Virus record (IMG/VR): IMGVR_UViG_3300009103_000064
Span: 1 to 42,576 of that record
Source: a virus
Length of the DNA: 42,576 bases
Direction: 5' to 3' (one strand)
A model generated the notes under the pieces. The model was not told where the DNA came from and did not search any database. It worked only from the letters and a program-made list of their open reading frames with translations. A program made the position numbers and the translations under genes. Positions 41,201 to 42,576 of the stretch are shown piece after piece (within the stretch, counting starts at the first letter, position 1; each line of letters starts with the position of its first letter).

Positions 41201-42576
41201 TGCCTTTCAATAGTAAATGTCTTACTAACATCAATTTCTCCTTGTCCTTTTAATATAATTGACTTATCAGAAGTTATTTGAGTGATATTGGAAATTGGTA
41301 AAGCAATACTATCATTTCCAATAATGACTGCTTTATCTCCAATCTTAAAATCATGAATTACATTTAAATTAACTTCATATGTCCAATCTGAAGAATCTTT
41401 AAGAACTATATTGTTTACCTTATAAACTGGTGCAATATTATAGAACCAATCACTTGCTTTAAATCCTGTATTACCAACACCTAAAGTCTTAATATGAGCA
41501 GTATCACCAGATCCATATAAACAATTATTTCCAGAGAATTCAAGACTATTAAGAACAGACGTAATTCTTACTTCAATTGTTTCATCTGGATTTACAGAAG
41601 ATTTACCATATGCAAAAGTATTAATACCAATAGTAGATTGATCTGAAATTGTTTTACCAATACCAGTTAATCCAAAGAATTGAGTTAGGTTTTTAGAAGT
41701 ATAAGAACTTACTCCTACTGTATTATCAACATAATTAAAATACAATTCTCCAGTTGTACCAAATCCTACTGTAGAATCAACATCAATAACGGTAATTCCT
41801 GCTCCTACTTCACCAATTAATTTAGTTCTGGGATGAACATGGAAAGTACCATAAGTAACACCCTGTACTCCACTATCTCTATTATATCCAGCATCTATAC
41901 TAAACTTATAAAATGTTGTTCCAGCACTAACTTGAATTTTCTCTATGTCAGTAATAGGAGCATATGCCTTATTAAAAATTTCATCATATCCATCTTGATA
42001 TAAAGTAGAAAATTCTAAATCTTCAGGATTGCCGTAAATAGGTTCTACTACAAAATCATTTGTAATTTTATAATTAGCATTAGATGGTGTGAAAAGGAAT
42101 TCTGACGGTCTTACAATTTTTACATTTTCATTATATAAAGCTTTAAATAGAATTTCAAAACCCCTATCTGTTCCTTTACTTAGATAGAAATCTTTTGCTT
42201 GCTTTATAAAAACATTCTGATTCAGATTTGCTGTAAGAGTTCTTCCTTCAAAACCTGGTGTAAGTTGATGTTTTGTTTTAACTAAAAATTCTTTAAGGAA
42301 AAGAGAACTTAAATTTTGTACAATATCTCCTTTATTATGCTCTTCTGCATCTGTAGACTCAAAAACTAATTCTTCTGGATTGGTAGGACTTGTATATGAA
42401 GTAATACCACTAAATCCCCTAACACATCCAGTAAAGGCAAAAGTGGTTATTCCTGTATATGTAATAATCTCATCATTGATTTTCAGTAATCCATAAGAAT
42501 CTGGGAATCCCAAAGTTCCTGTAGGATACTTTTTCATATCAACTTCAATGGTCTCACTAGTGATACCAACAGATGC
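29215..42576 (-). CDS. 7: Giant gp7-like baseplate wedge protein (at least 4453 aa, start beyond window)
   Basis: The frame is open to the right edge (ASVGITSETIEVD precedes the first in-window Met), so the true start lies outside. T4 gp7 has 1032 residues; this has at least 4453. The N-terminal part fits the gp7 type: GLLKINDEIITYTG, GCVRGFSGITSY, NLSSLFLKEFLVKTK, TPGFEGRTL, NVFIKQAKDFYLSKGTDRGF and ILFKALYNENVKIVRPSEFLF. A YHYH-like domain lies at about residues 1180-1370. Many beta modules follow: GxGYxxxP repeats (over a dozen), six HGFxTGDxVxY units, GEExLxVxR units, and three Cys-Asp-His-YPR repeats near residues 3490-3725. No frameshift is seen. It precedes gp8, as T4 gp7 does. Function beyond wedge assembly is unknown; host contact by the repeats is possible. 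Confidence 0.88.
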   Translation of the reverse strand, partial: ASVGITSETIEVDMKKYPTGTLGFPDSYGLLKINDEIITYTGITTFAFTGCVRGFSGITSYTSPTNPEELVFESTDAEEHNKGDIVQNLSSLFLKEFLVKTKHQLTPGFEGRTLTANLNQNVFIKQAKDFYLSKGTDRGFEILFKALYNENVKIVRPSEFLFTPSNANYKITNDFVVEPIYGNPEDLEFSTLYQDGYDEIFNKAYAPITDIEKIQVSAGTTFYKFSIDAGYNRDSGVQGVTYGTFHVHPRTKLIGEVGAGITVIDVDSTVGFGTTGELYFNYVDNTVGVSSYTSKNLTQFFGLTGIGKTISDQSTIGINTFAYGKSSVNPDETIEVRITSVLNSLEFSGNNCLYGSGDTAHIKTLGVGNTGFKASDWFYNIAPVYKVNNIVLKDSSDWTYEVNLNVIHDFKIGDKAVIIGNDSIALPISNITQITSDKSIILKGQGEIDVSKTFTIERQILKSNAINYPGAAVYATNVQNVYQKKGSSDLLVASSSIPTYGAQTLGLAGGEFIFDGTFSGDEFKVITNSTTTPTGVPVVDHGFYTGDAVYYTPQIVNNPFVDPTSGTSIDNFEVRSGLFDGDVDDEGLYFVQRVNETTLKFAKSRTNLANGIFVSVNSNTNTGIVTDNKIGPYDFNNKTLQSQKLLRQVTPPIDTGTVDETTPGTTGILVNGVEILNYKSYDQVHYGKLESIDVLAPGGDYDVINPPFLNISDSIGVGGTGYVAVSGSLQELRLLNPGFDYEAPPTIKITGGNGSDARASVNMQLVEHSVSFDAAINTKVGLGTTVGSSYSQSLPSTIGFSTYHKFRNAEEVVYVTGGQTVVGGLTTDAHYFVSQVGPSTVRLHTTEAGARSGINTVELTSFGIGKQYLKSINKKSIIGSINILSGGTGYQNKKRTATPAGINTALNQINIDNHDYESGEIVNYTCNGTFITGLTTSTDFYVTKIDNDNFKLSSVGVGTTAKDFYYNTQQYRNLETVGVGTHIFNYQDINVTLIGKVGIDSIGVHTFEAEIQPIFRGEITSIHLEDKGVGYGSSEVVNFVKEPQVTLSSGVNGQVSVTVSQGKIIAAYVVNGGTEYNSPPDIVVDGDGTGAVLTPVMKTVGIGTTTQYVIDEVKVIEQGAGYSASGTTVDVVSAGSGVNLRSNIQKWNVNLFEKYYQTEQIVDDDGFIKKGLNSNYDLQYAHLYAPRKLRESVYAVNQEGNSLYGQPDLRKVNGIESPSENHSPIIGWAYDGNPIYGPYGYIKQAGGTVGQMKSGYIQEAAIKENRPSLSVFPAGFFIEDFTYKQVNDETILDENNGRFCITPEYPSGTYAYFATISDGGAEQGGKFNTFKLPVFPYLIGHNYQSTPLEFNFNSRSNQDQYELEKSDWCRITTPYNLVEGDLNYPYMPIPNQLSQTVDIKGVETGSVESIGIVTGGINYKVHDQLVFDNTDTDGSLVDAKVQRLLGKHVSSVSAATSTLSSVEIYPSEQKGRYQIISDEPHNWINQDVITITGLSTTSSKIEGSYVAGISSNRLSLTGVGTTSVAIGTDGATGIVTHFDVEGDLVDTKIRENDILGIGTEQVKVLNVEPLLSRIRVLRAVNGVTGVSHTVTTELLEDPRKITVNAGFNSTYDYRINKQYYFNPVDSVGVSTLSGVGIGSTIVFTNPGVGITELFIQSKAIYLPKHQLKTGDKLTYSPNNGSGITIWESGKAGAASGITTLVDGQSVFAAVISADLVGISTCKVGMGTTGTFVGIASTQRDSTTVFFSGIGTGVYHSFKTNFSPITAEANRIKVTVATAQTHGLLNNDDVHMDVSPGLSTTFVVQYNDYNRRIVIDPKSFTAAGVNTTTNAFTITDHGFKTGEKIIHTSSSPCEGLTDNAIYYIIKVDDDTFKLANTYHEATELKPNVVGVADTSTGTINPINPSVKGYKNQDVIFDLSHSSLGYSHQSTDYPAFRLNLYTDENFTKVWDTSKRDSTFNVVRNGKPGVSTDAKVTVSVTENIPEILFYKFDPVYESTLPTVKAQIDVDPDIVAGNELQVVESNYNGKQKITVAATNQFTYTLNVIPERVSYGSTSNLSYTTNSINAYGSISKLVIDNQGANYRNLPGITTITTAVGSGAVLEAQSTSIGKIKKVKINDIGYNFPSDTTIKPSVALPQIVKIEALTSVESVGVSSFGRGYVSAPELVVLDGKTNKVISDIDLRYTLGNPEVEILKNTYGITNTPPKIIPDRNSNGVGISTVGFNTVSKDVTVTLSVGFSTADSFPFGVGDNVFVEGIGVGVGTTARGYNSEDYGYKLFTLTAVDQNYGGIGTVTYNLSDYFTSEMAPELTPGQFDSINSAGRIVPEKYFPLFDVKLKPNDFVDGETVVGSISSTTGTVENWYPNTGILRVSSNDDFVINDVIEGLSSKTQGVASSIKSFDSYLITDASSRVESGWETDSGFFNKSLQRIQDSDYYQNLSYSIRSRVDMDTWNDPVSTLNHTLGFKKFSDYQLEALPDNKQSLVVGLSTELTDVSAVNDLYSIGDTNCVYDFDLVKENALTIGSNTLSNEITFSNRILQDYSESVGNRVVSINDFSGTFNHLPRSTRFSVVDTFTLSDRRALKYITYVRDKRFTAQRQLMIVDILHDGSLSYINQYGRVETVYDQGSFDFSIAGSEGQLVFYPERYAVNDYWIANLSYNLDDNLLTAGSTVIGPSLIDNESVTLSGIGTTTVVGIASTYRSAKVMVAINPDQEYNEYEYTQLNIVHNGDEVEVMEWGRMITTPDSWATSGMGTFRGYIDGSNLKIDFIPNSDVGIGTTGVINTTVVAMGDSTSTGIGTVDLNHAKLQCNTTGIAAAGSPGINTVAQFSSDYECAYCFIQVTDATNQAYQFSEFVVVTDFESGETTETFDTEWANVYSGNAGLGTLGSKCDSSGTVSILFTPNASINTQVNVYMNALKIADDSKSVVDLGNGYIQSGFGEYSGTESDIKRAFPLEHRDDPIFEKEFDGSDSAIISAANNTVILPNHFFVTGEKITYNHAGTGKTMAVGIATTNGFVGVGTTNKLPGDLWVVKIDDDTIKLAETAEKALKTVPEVVDITSVGIGTSHRFNTINQNARVMVAIDNLIQSPIVSTSVTTHLIDSVLTTDDTINFAGITSFYGSDLVQIGSEIMRLDAIGIGTSANQIRVKRPWAGTALAGYGTGTLVTKVDGNYNIVDNTINFVEAPYGLLPISSSTNAPDDRDWVGIATGSSFQGRMFMRSGVPDTANESYYRNYIFDSLSSQFTGQKDAFTLQSEQSNVSGLTTDNAIILINDIFQTPGSTNEYTLEEGTAGVTTITFTGTGSSVPGAANVGTLPMGGIIVSVGSTEGFGYQPLVAAGGTVTVSAGGTIKSVSIGNTGSGYRAGIQTVNVGIKTLSRTGTNVIGIGTAQITTGHITGIAVTNMSHLFYSPRKVANVGYSSVTGISTITTQTNHGLSSGDEVTVSGIAFTCDYAGRVGIYTAVYDNSSGIMTVTTAVGHGLSTTGQKSVVIFTGLGFTCSLDAGANIHYYPRGEDRAYNTSVNIVGTSNTTITVDVGYGAPGDQFVHKFVSASSNAVITGGDYSHRFVSITNGAVTEVSSGLGYTPTNATYDGPSGIVTFTLANHGLTTSNYVSVAQSSLVFRCSMDDYSTLHSYPRADDPIVGYGSTSITSASTNAFSINVGVSTIVNYNISTAVYSASAGILTMTLGSDGSLHGLTTGTSIKIDTEALSFRCSRDNYASVHKYPRKPDPYYSGTEVTAVGVGTTTFECNIGVSTVPTYYVGYGSCQAAIVAPRASGRGLVEADPARTSSEVVRIVDSKSFEINSGVSSRNHAYARGGVVNGYSEVVFDDPLSYSGIGLSYSSSSVSGVGTGAEIDIVVGQGSSVISFTVSNTGSGYGNGEILTVPIGGNAGIPTDPSKTFVEFQIDIEKVFRDEFTGWSVGQLQTLDNMERYIDGSRVDFPMTVGGDTLSIVAKKGSKIDVQECLLVFVNNIPQVPGKGYKFSGGSVITFTEAPKIDDTIDVMFYKGTGSEDVIERLVLETVKPGDNLTIGRLNSQPTWLQETARVPLSVDSTDLVKTPSYYGPGNTGDSDLERPVKWCRQTEDKIINEKGVGKDREIYEPVINPRSCIIKSVGIGSTIVYVESLRPFFDGQNEVLGSASADFTFQNKVKFISQENKTGAAGTALVSIAGTISSVIISNGGVGYSTATVSFGTTSIDGTEVGVGTTSTNAYGTPIIGSAGTITGIAITSVGAGYTSSNPPMVLISPPTWSEEENKISSYTGDEGIIVGFGTTTVGVATGYQLVFDLHIPLASDLRNSTIAGTAVTISGISTGDYFVVNDSIVGIATTTISSLAADGATIGIGTAFVDNVYEASTFEIVQAPTGVHTNGVGIGTTHLKRVFVKIGEHLDWSGQWPSFSGVGIQTGNYFGSYSWGKIVLPSRSESNSYNAYTDGGVGGITTSMVVRRSASLKYKNYKVT
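31402..32106 (-). repeat. Three Cys-Asp-His-Tyr-Pro-Arg repeats in the giant protein
   Basis: Copies at 32050-32106 (FTCSLDAGANIHYYPRGED), 31672-31731 (FRCSMDDYSTLHSYPRADDP) and 31402-31461 (FRCSRDNYASVHKYPRKPDP). All share F-x-C-S-x-D, then His six residues after the Asp, then x-Y-P-R and an acidic end. They are spaced 125 and 90 residues apart. A degenerate copy, FTCDYAGRVGIY, lies at 32216-32250, without His-x-YPR. Each is preceded by a GI[LV]T[MF]T...HGL turn. Confidence 0.85.
38480..39030 (-). other. YHYH-like domain within the giant gp7-like protein
   Basis: The core HSPIIGWAYDGNPIYGPYGY (Trp-Ala-x-Asp-Gly-x-Pro-Ile-Tyr-Gly) and later DENNGRFCITPEYPSGTYAY are the landmarks of the YHYH family. 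At the place where the family has Tyr-His-Tyr-His after Gly-Thr, this copy reads Tyr-Ala-Tyr-Phe, so the name-giving His residues are lost. The flanking blocks (PRKLRESVYAVNQ; LPVFPYLIGHNYQSTP) are typical of cyanophage versions. Confidence 0.75.

Noticed and set aside
29215-42576. Short recurring DNA motifs such as CCAACACCAAC and CAATACCAAC, considered as a CRISPR array or regulatory repeats
   Set aside because: They have no regular spacing, lie in frame inside coding sequence and simply encode VGVGTT/VGIGT strings.
1-42576. tRNA genes, homing endonucleases, integrase, insertion sequences, host-derived metabolic genes
   Set aside because: I looked for cloverleaf-like stretches in gaps and for typical protein motifs; gaps are all under 100 bases and no such motifs were seen.

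Overview
The window is a late structural and packaging block of a marine T4-like myovirus. Every convincing gene lies on the minus strand, so transcription runs from base 42576 towards base 1. Gene content, gene order (gp7-gp8-[gp9/10 position]-gp13-gp14-gp15-gp16-gp17-gp18-gp19-gp20-gp67-gp21-gp22-gp23) and many protein signatures match the T4-like phages of marine picocyanobacteria and related pelagic bacteria. The signatures include very long tail proteins full of VGVGTT-type strings, a YHYH-like domain in the gp7 homologue, and a Cys/Asn-Gly-rich protein before the terminase. The host cannot be fixed from this window: there is no photosynthesis gene, tRNA or integrase here.

Baseplate and neck region (about 42576-15992): a giant gp7-like baseplate protein (at least 4453 residues, cut by the window edge), a gp8-like wedge protein, a 2545-residue protein at the gp9/gp10 position, two small proteins, then the neck and tail-completion proteins gp13, gp14 and gp15. 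Packaging region (15989-8440): the small terminase gp16 and large terminase gp17 are separated by about 5.5 kb. That interval holds a 1219-residue fibre-like protein, two small proteins, a membrane-anchored protein, a Cys/Asn-Gly-rich protein and a small overlapping gene. Tail and head region (8347-1): sheath gp18, tube gp19, portal gp20, a small unknown, a gp67-like core protein, a 200-residue unknown, prohead protease gp21, scaffold gp22 and the N-terminal third or more of major capsid protein gp23, cut by the left edge.

Genes are tightly packed with 1-11 nt overlaps, TAATG/TGATG junctions and gaps under 100 bases. Copies of the T4-type late promoter element (TATAAATA or one-base variants) sit in most of the longer gaps. 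They divide the block into units: gp8 onward, fibre onward, Cys/NG protein-gp17, gp18, gp19, gp67-like, 200-residue protein-gp21, and gp22. Together the genes encode prohead assembly and maturation (gp20, gp67, gp21, gp22, gp23), DNA packaging (gp16, gp17), and the neck, tail and baseplate.

The most unusual feature is modular expansion of tail proteins. At least four short beta-rich sequence modules recur within and between the gp7-like, gp8-like, gp9/10-position, gp14, gp15 and fibre proteins. One of them, a Cys-Asp-His-Tyr-Pro-Arg repeat near the end of the giant protein, matches no named family I know.
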